Shown: positions 16,799-25,250 of the stretch, piece after piece
How positions within the stretch are numbered: position 1 is the first letter of the stretch
How the letters are laid out: each line of letters begins with the position of its first letter
Assembly: GCA_018650465.1 (NCBI GenBank)
Contig: JABIFY010000020.1
Span: forward strand, 124,001-188,000
Direction of reading: 5' to 3'
DNA from: Alphaproteobacteria bacterium
GTDB taxonomy: Bacteria > Pseudomonadota > Alphaproteobacteria > UBA2966
Length of the DNA stretch: 64,000 bases
Notes under the pieces: model-generated
Database searches by the model: none
What the model saw: only the letters and a program-made list of their open reading frames with translations
What the model was told of the DNA's origin: nothing
Program-made: the position numbers and the translations under genes

Positions 16799-19234
16799 TC
16801 AAGCCCGTATGCGTTCATTCGTTGGATCGAAGGGACTTTCCTCGATAACGGTGACGCGGTGGGTTGTGCCAAGAATATCCATTTCCAGCTCTGTATCCAG
16901 GTCAGTCAGGTCTGGTCGCACCATGGCGAGGGCGATTGATTTACCTAAACGCCAACCATAATTTCCACCCGTGGCACGGCCAACAACTTCACCGTTCAGG
17001 AAAATCGAATTGTTGCCAAGGGCGTCTGCATCGGTCACGTCGTGAACTTCAAGGGTAACAAAGGCATTGTTAAATCCCTTGTCGCGCCAGGCCAGTAAGG
17101 CGTCGCGCCCGACAAAATCACCCTTGTCAGGATGCACAAAGCGATCAAGGCCAGATTCCCAGGCGGCATATTCGATAGACATTTCCGTGCCCACCATGCG
17201 ATAGGATTTTTCGATGCGCAGGCTGTCCATGGCACGAATACCAAAAGGCTTCAGACCCAGGTCTTCGCCCGCGGCCATCAAGACATCAAAGATATGATTT
17301 TGATATTCTATGGGATGATGAAGCTCCCAGCCTTGCTCGCCGACAAAATTGACGCGTAGCGCCATGGTGGGGGCATGACCAACAACAACATCCTGACCTG
17401 TCAGCCAGGGGAACGCGGCATTGGAATAGTCAGCTTGTGAGACACGTTGCAGCAATTCCCGGCTGTTGGGACCAGCCAAAGCAAAGACGCCGAAACTGTT
17501 GGTCAGATTTTCAAATTGCACACTGCCGTCTGTCGGCAAAACCTTGCCCAACACATCATGGTCCAGGCGCTGCAAGGCACCGGCGGAAACCAGATAGTAT
17601 GAATTTTCAGCCTCGCGCATGATTGTAAATTCAGACATCACACCGCCCTTGTTGGTCAGGGCGTGACACAGGCCGATGCGGCCAAATTTCTTTGGCAGTT
17701 TGTTGGCAACAAGCTTATCCAGATAGGCTGTGGCGCCCGGTCCGGAAATGCGGCATTTGGCGAAAGCGGACATGTCCAGCAGACCAACATTTGTCGCCAC
17801 ATTGCGGCATTCAGCACCGACATGTTCAAACCAGTTTGAGCGCCGGAAGGACCAATGATCTTCTTGTGACACGCCTTCGGGCGCGAACCAGTTGGCCCGC
17901 TCCCAGCCAAATTTCTGACCGAACACGGCACCCAGGTCTTTGAGGCGCTCGTAACAGGGTGCTGTGCGCAGAGGCCTGCCCGCCGGTCGTTCCTCGTCGG
18001 GATAGTGGATGACAAAGACACTGGAATAAGCTTCTTCATTCTTGGCTTGCAGGTAGGCCTTGGAGGCATAATCGCCATAGCGACGTGGGTCCACACCCAT
18101 CATGTCGACGGTTGGTACGCCTTCGATGATCCATTCCGCCAGTTGCCAGCCGGCACCACCGGCAGCTGTGATGCCAAAGCTGTGGCCTTCATTTAGCCAG
18201 AAGTTTTTTACCCCCCAGGCCGGACCCACAATTGGATTTCCGTCAGGGGTGTACGCGATGGCACCATTGTAAACTTCCTTGACGCCAACCTCGCCAAAAA
18301 TTGGCACGCGGTTGATGGCGCTTTCAATGTGGGGCTCCAGGCGTTCGATATCTTCCTGAAACAATTCATATTCGCTGTCGGAGGATGGGCCATCCACGTA
18401 GCAGGCTGGTGCGCCCACTTCGTATGGTCCCAACAACAAGCCACCGGCTTCTTCACGCATATACCAGGAACCATCTGATTCCCTTAAGACACCCATTTCC
18501 GGCAGGCCTTGCTCGTGCCTCGCCTGAATGGCCGGATGGGGTTCTGTAACAATGAACTGGTGTTGAACGGGAATAACCGGGATATCCAGGCCGACCATTG
18601 CGCCGGTTTGCCGGGCAAAACTGCCGGTGGCAGAAACCACATGTTCGCATGTGATATCACCCTTGTCAGTGCGGACCAGCCATTCGTCGTTGGCTTGTTG
18701 CTCGATCCCCAACACAGTTGTGAAGCGGTTAATCTCGGCCCCCATATCGCGGGCCCCACGGGCCATGGACTGGGTCAAGTCGGCGGGCTGAATGTAGCCG
18801 TCATCTGGATGTACGATTCCGCCTACCAGGCCTTCGGGATTACACAGCGGCCATAATTTGCCAATTTCTTCCGGGGTCAGAAACTTCACGTCAACACCAA
18901 TGGTGCGTCCGGTGGAGGCATATTGGCGATATTCGTCCATGCGATCCTGGTTTGTCGCCAGGCGGATATTGCCAACCTGGCGCAAGCCCACATCCAGGCC
19001 GGTTTCAGCCTCCAGCGATTCATAAAAGGCTACTGAATATTTGTGCAGTTGGCCGACCGAATAGCTCATGTTGAAAAGCGGCAGCAAACCGGCAGCATGC
19101 CAGGTTGAGCCGGAAGTCAGCTCCTTGCGCTCGATCAGGACGCAGTCAGTCCAGCCCTTTTTGGCCAGATGATATAGCGTACTAACGCCAACCACGCCGC
19201 CCCCGATAACAACCACGCGTGCCTGTGACTTCAT
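16799..19234 (-). CDS. Dimethylglycine dehydrogenase-like FAD/folate oxidoreductase (DAO plus GcvT domains)
   Basis: 811 residues. The N-terminal ~400 residues are a D-amino-acid-oxidase-type FAD domain (VVVIGGGVVGVSTLYHL at 7-23). A histidine at 46 in SGSTWHAAGLLPL matches the site of covalent FAD attachment in dimethylglycine dehydrogenases. A linker follows, then a C-terminal GcvT-like folate domain (ANWFAPEGV onward, with GLLDMSAFAKCRISGP and GLKPFGIRAMDSLRIEKSYR). The family oxidatively demethylates dimethylglycine (or sarcosine) and forms methylene-THF. Its position, divergent from the MttB-family gene and upstream of the corrinoid operon, makes dimethylglycine to sarcosine the best call. 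Sarcosine dehydrogenase is the alternative, but sarcosine oxidase is already present. Confidence 0.88.
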   Translation of the reverse strand: MKSQARVVVIGGGVVGVSTLYHLAKKGWTDCVLIERKELTSGSTWHAAGLLPLFNMSYSVGQLHKYSVAFYESLEAETGLDVGLRQVGNIRLATNQDRMDEYRQYASTGRTIGVDVKFLTPEEIGKLWPLCNPEGLVGGIVHPDDGYIQPADLTQSMARGARDMGAEINRFTTVLGIEQQANDEWLVRTDKGDITCEHVVSATGSFARQTGAMVGLDIPVIPVQHQFIVTEPHPAIQARHEQGLPEMGVLRESDGSWYMREEAGGLLLGPYEVGAPACYVDGPSSDSEYELFQEDIERLEPHIESAINRVPIFGEVGVKEVYNGAIAYTPDGNPIVGPAWGVKNFWLNEGHSFGITAAGGAGWQLAEWIIEGVPTVDMMGVDPRRYGDYASKAYLQAKNEEAYSSVFVIHYPDEERPAGRPLRTAPCYERLKDLGAVFGQKFGWERANWFAPEGVSQEDHWSFRRSNWFEHVGAECRNVATNVGLLDMSAFAKCRISGPGATAYLDKLVANKLPKKFGRIGLCHALTNKGGVMSEFTIMREAENSYYLVSAGALQRLDHDVLGKVLPTDGSVQFENLTNSFGVFALAGPNSRELLQRVSQADYSNAAFPWLTGQDVVVGHAPTMALRVNFVGEQGWELHHPIEYQNHIFDVLMAAGEDLGLKPFGIRAMDSLRIEKSYRMVGTEMSIEYAAWESGLDRFVHPDKGDFVGRDALLAWRDKGFNNAFVTLEVHDVTDADALGNNSIFLNGEVVGRATGGNYGWRLGKSIALAMVRPDLTDLDTELEMDILGTTHRVTVIEESPFDPTNERIRA

Positions 19235-19439
19235 TTCTCAACCTCTTGGTTCGATCTTATATTTGCGTCATCTCAATTCTTCGCCATCAATGAAGGATGC
19301 AACATGATCTTTCTGTCCACATTGCGACCTTCAGGTGTCCGGAAAAGACGCCTTCAGAGCAATGAACGGCGCACCTGCGTTAGACCCTGTCCAAACTGAA
19401 CGACATGATCCTGCCAGAAAAACCACACGGAGATTACGA

Positions 19440-20978
19440 ATGTCGGAAAGACTTGCGCGCGGTGGCCGCCGGGGGCGTGAAGCCCGCAAGGCCCAGCGGG
19501 CTGCAGCACCTGTTGCGGTATCGCCCTATATCCAGCGTAACATTCCCTGCACGGAGATCCTTGGCGAAGAGGGACTGCAGATCATCGAGGCCAATGCCGA
19601 TACTATTCTGGCAGAAACCGGCATAGATTTTCGTGGCAGTCAGCGAGCGCTGGATCTGTGGAAAAAATCCGGAGCCGATATAGATGGCGAACGTGTGCGT
19701 ATCCCCAGAGGGTTGGCACGCAAGCTGTTGCAAACCGCCCCGCGCGAATTCACACAACATGCCCGCAACCCGGAACGCAATGTTGTCATTGGCGGTAATA
19801 ATACGGTCTTTGCGCCTGTTTATGGCGCGCCTTTTGTCACTGACATGGATCGTGGACGGCGCTATGGCACCATCGAAGACTTCCGCGATTTTGTGAAACT
19901 GGCTTATCTTGAACCCAACATTCATCATTCCGGTGGCACCGTGTGTGAACCCGTCGATCTGCCGGTAAACAAACGCCATTTTGACATGGTTTACAGCCAC
20001 ATGCGCTGGTCTGACAAAGCCTATATGGGCTCGGTGACCGCACCTGAACGGGCGGCGGATACTGTGAAAATGTCTGAAATTCTGTTCGGCAAGGACTTTG
20101 TCGATCAAAATTGTGTCGTGATAAACCTGATCAATTCGAACGCACCCCTGGTATTTGACGCCACCATGCTGGGTGCCGCTGAAGTTTACGCATCGGCCAA
20201 TCAGGCCAGCATTATTTCGCCTTTCATTCTGGCGGGTGCCATGAGCCCGGTTACTGCCGCAGGGACCTTGGCGCAGCTGCTGGCTGAAGCTCTGGCTGGT
20301 ATGGCCTATACCCAGTTGCTCCGACCTGGATCACCGGTGGTCTTTGGCACTTTTGTCAGTTCCATTTCCATGCAGTCGGGCGCGCCAACCTTTGGCACGC
20401 CGGAAGGCACGATGATCCTGACGGCAGCGGCGCAACTGGCCCGGCGGTTGGGTGTGCCTTTCCGTTCCGGTGGCTCACTTACGGCGTCAAAGGTTGCAGA
20501 CGCCCAGGCCGCCTACGAAAGCACCAACACAATATTGCCAACCTTGCAGGCCGGGGTGAATTTCACTTTGCATGCGGCGGGCTGGTTGGAAGGCGGGCTG
20601 TCGGCAGGGTTTGAAAAATTTATTTTGGATGCGGATCAGCTTGGTGGAATGGCGGTTCTGGCCAAAGGCATTGATTTGTCGGAAAACGGTCAGGCCATGG
20701 ATGCTATTCGCGAGACGGAACCAGGCTCTCACCATTTGGGTTCGGCCCACACCCAGGCCAACTTTGAAAGTGCTTTTTACCGCTATGAAACGGCAGACAA
20801 TAATTCTTATGAACAGTGGGATGCGGCGGGTCGGGAAGATGCCTGTACCCGGGCGAACCGCATCTATAAGGAAAAATTGGCGAGTTACGTTGCACCTGCC
20901 ATAGACCCTGCCATTGATGAAGCTTTGCAGACATACATCGCGGAGCGAAAATCGTCCGAGCCGGATTCAAATATTTAA
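19440..20978 (+). CDS. MttB-family (non-pyrrolysine) quaternary amine:corrinoid methyltransferase, probable glycine betaine methyltransferase (MtgB-like)
   Basis: 512 residues from the ATG at 19440, which has GGAG 8-11 nt upstream; in-frame codons back to 19335 lack support. It belongs to the trimethylamine methyltransferase superfamily (YIQRNIPCTEILGEEGLQIIEANADTILAETGIDF at the start of the barrel, then HSGGTVCEPVDLP and SGGSLTASKVADAQAAYES). There is no in-frame amber codon, so it is of the pyrrolysine-free type that includes MtgB (glycine betaine), MtpB (proline betaine) and MtcB (carnitine). These enzymes transfer a methyl to a corrinoid protein. Divergence from dimethylglycine dehydrogenase argues for glycine betaine. 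The N-terminus is Arg-rich (ARGGRRGREARKAQRA) ahead of the barrel. Confidence 0.87.
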   Translation: MSERLARGGRRGREARKAQRAAAPVAVSPYIQRNIPCTEILGEEGLQIIEANADTILAETGIDFRGSQRALDLWKKSGADIDGERVRIPRGLARKLLQTAPREFTQHARNPERNVVIGGNNTVFAPVYGAPFVTDMDRGRRYGTIEDFRDFVKLAYLEPNIHHSGGTVCEPVDLPVNKRHFDMVYSHMRWSDKAYMGSVTAPERAADTVKMSEILFGKDFVDQNCVVINLINSNAPLVFDATMLGAAEVYASANQASIISPFILAGAMSPVTAAGTLAQLLAEALAGMAYTQLLRPGSPVVFGTFVSSISMQSGAPTFGTPEGTMILTAAAQLARRLGVPFRSGGSLTASKVADAQAAYESTNTILPTLQAGVNFTLHAAGWLEGGLSAGFEKFILDADQLGGMAVLAKGIDLSENGQAMDAIRETEPGSHHLGSAHTQANFESAFYRYETADNNSYEQWDAAGREDACTRANRIYKEKLASYVAPAIDPAIDEALQTYIAERKSSEPDSNI

Positions 20979-20985
20979 ACGGCTC

Positions 20986-21014
20986 GAGCATTTCCGTTTA
21001 ATCGGAAATCGCTC
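20986..21014. terminator. Bidirectional hairpin between convergent genes
   Basis: GAGC-ATTTCCG (20986-20996) pairs with CGGAAAT-C-GCTC (21003-21014), an 11-bp stem with one bulged C and a six-base loop. It lies in the 47-nt gap between the convergent MttB-family gene and the 2OG-oxygenase gene. It lacks a strong U-tract. Confidence 0.55.
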
Positions 21015-21025
21015 TGGTCTGACTA

Positions 21026-22138
21026 TCAGGCCGACAACAGTCTGATCCGGCTCATCATGTCTACGCGGTCAATGTAATAGCCCTTCAGGTGCCGGTTACC
21101 TGTATTGGGGAAAAATTGTGCCCGACCATGCAGCACACGACGGTTGTCGAACGCAACCATTTCCCCTGCCCTCAGCTTGACGGAGGCCACATAGGCGGGG
21201 TCACGGGCCATTGCCATGAACGTGCGATAGGCATGGTAGTAGTCGGCCACAAGATGCGCGTCCATATCGAAGCCATCAGCCAAATGGGCATTCCAGGCGA
21301 TCATGGAAACGGCACCGGCTTCATCAAGAGTAATGACCGGGCGGTGACGGCGAATGTCTGTTTGCCCGTCGTGAAAACGAAAGGGAATGGATGTATTGGC
21401 CAGCAAATCAAATATTTCTGGCTGGTGAATACGCAAGTCATCGGCAATTTGAAAACCATCGCAATAAAGCGATTCACCGCCGTCCGCGTCATTTACGATG
21501 CAATGAAGGAATTGGTAGGCCGGTGGAACCTCCTGATTAGGCAGGTCTGTATGCAGGGGTAAATGACCAGACGTGTATGCCAGATTGTTTGGATCAGGTT
21601 TGCTGATCACATCAAAGACCGGGCCGAAATTTGAATTCCGCATGGGCCCGATCATTTCGCCGATTGCAAGTCCAGCCATTTCTGAGGCGTTCAAACCTTC
21701 AATGATTGTGATGCCCGAGTTTGTCAAATCTTTCAGAAAGGCCAGCATCGTTTGGGGGTCAGATGAAACCAGATTCGCGGTGTGACGAGGTAAATTCTTG
21801 AAAGTGGAAGCTTTCCACGTCTTCGGCTGAACGGCACTGCCATCAATGCGCTTCTTTCCTGGCTGACCGGACTGGAGCCACGCTGCCGGATAGGTACTGT
21901 CTGTATCAAGGTCTGGCCAACGAACAATCAGGTTGTTGTTGGTGTTATCTATTCGAAAATATTGTGGCGTGATTGACGCATCGACACTAAGTAAATCAAA
22001 GGTACGCTCCCGGGTCTCAGGGTGAAAAGCGCCGGGGTCGTTGTCGCGCAGCCACAGACACGGAAACAGCGTTTCCTCGTCATCTTCCCAATGCACGACG
22101 ATTGTCCGATCCTTTTGTGCAACGCTTTTGATCAACAT
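21026..22138 (-). CDS. Fe(II)/2-oxoglutarate oxygenase of the gamma-butyrobetaine dioxygenase type (TauD family), substrate uncertain
   Basis: 370 residues: an N-terminal ~90-residue DUF971/BBOX-like domain (FPCLWLRDNDPGAFH) followed by the TauD double-stranded beta-helix. The iron triad is visible as H-x-D in LPLHTDLPNQE and a distal His in RRVLHGRAQFF; the 2OG-binding Arg is probably in the C-terminal segment. This is one of three such paralogues in the window. The CxC zinc ligands of eukaryotic BBOX are absent. It ends an SDR-HAD-oxygenase operon divergent from betBA, rather than lying with the carnitine genes, so it probably hydroxylates another trimethylammonium compound. Gamma-butyrobetaine itself is possible. 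Confidence 0.8.
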   Translation of the reverse strand: MLIKSVAQKDRTIVVHWEDDEETLFPCLWLRDNDPGAFHPETRERTFDLLSVDASITPQYFRIDNTNNNLIVRWPDLDTDSTYPAAWLQSGQPGKKRIDGSAVQPKTWKASTFKNLPRHTANLVSSDPQTMLAFLKDLTNSGITIIEGLNASEMAGLAIGEMIGPMRNSNFGPVFDVISKPDPNNLAYTSGHLPLHTDLPNQEVPPAYQFLHCIVNDADGGESLYCDGFQIADDLRIHQPEIFDLLANTSIPFRFHDGQTDIRRHRPVITLDEAGAVSMIAWNAHLADGFDMDAHLVADYYHAYRTFMAMARDPAYVASVKLRAGEMVAFDNRRVLHGRAQFFPNTGNRHLKGYYIDRVDMMSRIRLLSA

Positions 22139-22149
22139 GGGCAGCCCTT

Positions 22150-22938
22150 CTATTGAGCCTCCATCGTACCGTTAAACTCTGTGTGCCCGTCAACCGGAAT
22201 TGCCTGACCCGAAACGCGTGCGCCAGCTGGCGAACACAGGAACAGGGCCATATTGGCAATGTCTTGGGCCGTAACAAATGTGCGCAAACTGACGCCTTTG
22301 GTATAAGTGGTGCGCACATCCTCAGGCGCGCTTCCCCGCTTGGTCGCTTCGGCAGCCATGACGGCGTCCATACGGGGCCCTTCCACCGAGCCCGGACAAA
22401 TAGCATTGACCCGAATACCCCAGGGACCCAGTTCCATGGCCATGGATTTGGTTAATCCGATCAAGCCCCATTTTGCAGCGGCATAAGGCGTGCGCATGGG
22501 ATAGCCAAACAATCCTGCGGTTGATGACATGTTGATAATCGCTCCGGCTTTTGCGGCTTTCATATGCGGGATAGCCTGTTGCGCGCAGAGGAATGATGCC
22601 TCCAGATTAACGGCAACACATTGACGCCAGGCAGCGGGGTCGATGTCTTCCATGACCGCAGTAGGGCCAGCAATGCCTGCACAGTTTACCAATGTGGTAA
22701 CGGGGCCAAGATTCTCGTGCGCCGTGGCAAACATCTTGCGAACGCCATCGGCGTCAGCCACGTCCGTGACGCTGGCCGACAAGTTATTGTCGGCAGGTAA
22801 TTTGTCTACGGCACTTGTGTCCAGGTCGGCCACATGAACACGCGCGCCGCTTTCCAGAAAAGCGTCAACAATGGCGCGCCCGATGCCTGAGGCACCAGCA
22901 GTTACAATTACGCGTTGCTCTTGATCTTCCATTGCCAA
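22150..22938 (-). CDS. Short-chain dehydrogenase/reductase (SDR)
   Basis: 262 residues, classical SDR. The cofactor loop is TAGASGIGRAI near residue 13, the D-L-D after beta-2 (HVADLDTS) suggests NAD rather than NADP, and the catalytic set is Ser in NMSSTAGLFG and Y-x3-K in YAAAKWGLIG. The C-terminus ends SGQAIPVDGHTEF, typical of the family. It oxidises or reduces a hydroxyl/keto group. Its place between a HAD phosphatase and a BBOX-like oxygenase suggests it oxidises the hydroxylated product of that oxygenase. The substrate cannot be assigned. Confidence 0.85.
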   Translation of the reverse strand: MAMEDQEQRVIVTAGASGIGRAIVDAFLESGARVHVADLDTSAVDKLPADNNLSASVTDVADADGVRKMFATAHENLGPVTTLVNCAGIAGPTAVMEDIDPAAWRQCVAVNLEASFLCAQQAIPHMKAAKAGAIINMSSTAGLFGYPMRTPYAAAKWGLIGLTKSMAMELGPWGIRVNAICPGSVEGPRMDAVMAAEATKRGSAPEDVRTTYTKGVSLRTFVTAQDIANMALFLCSPAGARVSGQAIPVDGHTEFNGTMEAQ

Positions 22939-22949
22939 ATTCCCAGTCC

Positions 22950-23684
22950 CTAATTCAGTTGATCAAGCAGATCTTCGATTTCTGTGGCGTCCTCGATAAC
23001 ATAATTTGCAACATCAGCAAGATCATCCCTGTTGGCAACACCTGAACAGACACCAACCGACAAGGCAGCCCCCGCACTGATCGACATGTGCAGATCGTGC
23101 AGATTATCACCAACGACAATAATCTGATCCGGTTGCAGGTTCGTATCGGCGCAATATTTTTGAACCATGCCGGGACCAGGTTTGCGACCGAAGCCTGAAT
23201 CATATCCTGCGTAAAACTGGATGTGCTCAGCTGCCGACAATTTATCCATGGAACGACGGGCAACCCACTCCGCATCCATGGTGGCGATACCCAGTTTCAG
23301 ATGACGGTCAGTCAGCCGTTTGAACAGGGTGGCAACATCAAAAAGCGGCACGGGATGATCGGCCGAATAGTCCTCCATGATCTGAACAAGGCGGTCGATG
23401 GCGGCCTTTTCCGAAGGCTGGCCTGCGGCTTTCAGCCAAATCATGGCAATATCATCTGATCCTTCAACCGCCAAGGCAGAATTTGGAACAGTACAGCCAC
23501 GATCAATGTCATAGCCCGATGCCACCAGGCATCTGTTCTTCACATTCGGGTCAGACAGCGGGCGGCATAGATCATCCAGGGCCGCGTGGTAGGCGGGCAT
23601 CCAGGTTTGGTCAAAATCGATCAGGGTGCCGTCTTTATCGAATAATATGCCGCGTATGGTCACTTTATCTCCAGCGATGATCAA
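22950..23684 (-). CDS. HAD-superfamily hydrolase (phosphoglycolate phosphatase-like)
   Basis: 244 residues. The nucleophile motif is [14 protein letters not shown] (D-x-D-G-T) near residue 17, followed by a helical cap; [15 protein letters not shown] (motif II region), [13 protein letters not shown] with its conserved lysine (motif III) and [13 protein letters not shown] (motif IV) complete the set. It should hydrolyse a small phosphate ester. It is the first gene of a three-gene operon with an SDR and a BBOX-like oxygenase, divergent from betB. Phosphocholine-like or hydroxylated phosphonate-derived substrates are conceivable, but nothing in the sequence decides this. Confidence 0.82.
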   Translation of the reverse strand: MIIAGDKVTIRGILFDKDGTLIDFDQTWMPAYHAALDDLCRPLSDPNVKNRCLVASGYDIDRGCTVPNSALAVEGSDDIAMIWLKAAGQPSEKAAIDRLVQIMEDYSADHPVPLFDVATLFKRLTDRHLKLGIATMDAEWVARRSMDKLSAAEHIQFYAGYDSGFGRKPGPGMVQKYCADTNLQPDQIIVVGDNLHDLHMSISAGAALSVGVCSGVANRDDLADVANYVIEDATEIEDLLDQLN

Positions 23685-23791
23685 ATTTTGTGTCGTTGAT
23701 CCTAAAGGAAGTGACTGTTCAAAGACAGCTGATGTGTTGTATTCAATGGCAAGTATTTTTCTTTGGGCGACCTTTCAGAAACGAGATAATT

Positions 23792-25249
23792 TTGATTTCC
23801 AAACAACATACCTGGATCAACGGCAAATATTTTGATCCTGATTCAAACCACCGGTTTGACACTCTTAATCCTGCCACTGGCGAAGTTCTGTCAACGATCA
23901 ATGCAGCGGGTGAAGCCGACGTGGAAGCCGCAGTTGAAGCCGCCAGGGCCGGGTTTGCTATTTGGTCGGCTATGACCGGAACGGAACGTGGTCGCATTTT
24001 GAAGAAAGCTGCGGATTTGTTGAGAGACCAGGTCGAAGACCTGGCCCGGCTGGAAGTTCTGGATACGGGCAAGCCTCTGCAGGAAGCCCTGGATGTAGAC
24101 GTCTTTTCCGGGGCCGATGCTATTGAATATTTTGCCGGACTGGCGGCGGGACTACATGGTGAACATGTCGATCTGGGCAATGCTTTCTTTTACACTCGAC
24201 GTGAACCGTTGGGCGTATGTGCCGGTATTGGCGCCTGGAATTACCCCTTGCAGATCGCCTGCTGGAAATCTGCCCCTGCACTGGCATGTGGCAACGCCAT
24301 GATTTTCAAACCGTCGGAGATGACACCCCTGACAGCCCCGAAGCTGGCTGAAATTTACACTGAAGCCGGCTTGCCAGATGGTGTTTTTAATGTTGTTCAG
24401 GGAGAGCGCGACACCGGTGCCATGCTGGTGGCTCACCCAGGCATTGCCAAGGTTTCACTTACAGGTGAAGTCGGTACTGGCAAGAAAGTCATGGCGGCTG
24501 CGGCTGAAACGCTGAAGTATGTCACCATGGAACTGGGTGGCAAATCGCCGCTGATTATTTTTGCTGATGCCGATATGGAAAATGCGGTAAATGCTGCCAT
24601 GTTGGCGAACTTTTATACCCAGGGTGAGGTCTGTTCAAATGGCACAAGGGTATTTGTCGAACGCAGCATACATGAAGAATTTCTCACGCGCCTGGTCGAA
24701 AAGACTGTGAACCTGAAAATTGGTGACCCGCTGGATATGAAAACGCAGGTCGGCTCTCTGATTTCAGCTGATCACCTGGCCAAGGTTATGTCTTACATTG
24801 AAAAAGGTGAAGCTGGCGGGGCGACGTTGATGTGCGGTGGTGAACGCGTGATGTCTGGCGACCTGGGTAATGGTAATTTTGTTGAACCAACTGTTTTCTC
24901 GGGCTGCACCGATGATATGGAAATTGTCACAGATGAGATTTTTGGACCGGTAATGTCGGTGCTGGTTTTTGATGAGGAAGACGAAGTTGTTGCCCGCGCA
25001 AACGATACAGAATTCGGTCTTGCAGCAGGTGTGTTTACACGTGACCTTGCCCGCGCCCATCGGGTTATTGCCCGCCTGGAGGCTGGCACTTGCTGGATCA
25101 ACAACTATAACATCACACCGATTGAGATGCCCTTTGGCGGTTACAAACAATCTGGCATAGGCCGTGAGAACGGTCATGCCGCCATTGAGCACTACAGTCA
25201 GCTGAAGAGTGTTTATGTCGAACTTGGCGACGTAGATTCACCCTATTGA
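23792..25249 (+). CDS. betB: Betaine aldehyde dehydrogenase
   Basis: 485 residues if translation begins at the TTG at 23792, which puts [13 protein letters not shown] at the usual N-terminal position and gives the usual BetB length. Earlier in-frame starts exist (GTG 23690, ATG 23732) but would add a hydrophobic, non-conserved leader. The aldehyde dehydrogenase fold is clear: [43 protein letters not shown], the catalytic Glu in MELGGKSPL and the catalytic Cys in [11 protein letters not shown], with C-terminal [16 protein letters not shown]. It oxidises betaine aldehyde to glycine betaine with NAD(P)+. betA follows after 1 nt. Betaine made here would feed the MttB-family pathway. Confidence 0.92.
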   Translation: MISKQHTWINGKYFDPDSNHRFDTLNPATGEVLSTINAAGEADVEAAVEAARAGFAIWSAMTGTERGRILKKAADLLRDQVEDLARLEVLDTGKPLQEALDVDVFSGADAIEYFAGLAAGLHGEHVDLGNAFFYTRREPLGVCAGIGAWNYPLQIACWKSAPALACGNAMIFKPSEMTPLTAPKLAEIYTEAGLPDGVFNVVQGERDTGAMLVAHPGIAKVSLTGEVGTGKKVMAAAAETLKYVTMELGGKSPLIIFADADMENAVNAAMLANFYTQGEVCSNGTRVFVERSIHEEFLTRLVEKTVNLKIGDPLDMKTQVGSLISADHLAKVMSYIEKGEAGGATLMCGGERVMSGDLGNGNFVEPTVFSGCTDDMEIVTDEIFGPVMSVLVFDEEDEVVARANDTEFGLAAGVFTRDLARAHRVIARLEAGTCWINNYNITPIEMPFGGYKQSGIGRENGHAAIEHYSQLKSVYVELGDVDSPY

Positions 25250-25250
25250 T

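Noticed and set aside
16799-19234. Glycine cleavage T-protein
   Set aside because: The GcvT domain is only the C-terminal half; the N-terminal FAD domain with the covalent-flavin histidine makes it a dimethylglycine dehydrogenase-like enzyme.
19440-20978. Pyrrolysine-containing trimethylamine methyltransferase (true MttB)
   Set aside because: The frame is continuous with no in-frame amber codon, and no pyl genes are present, so it belongs to the pyrrolysine-free branch.
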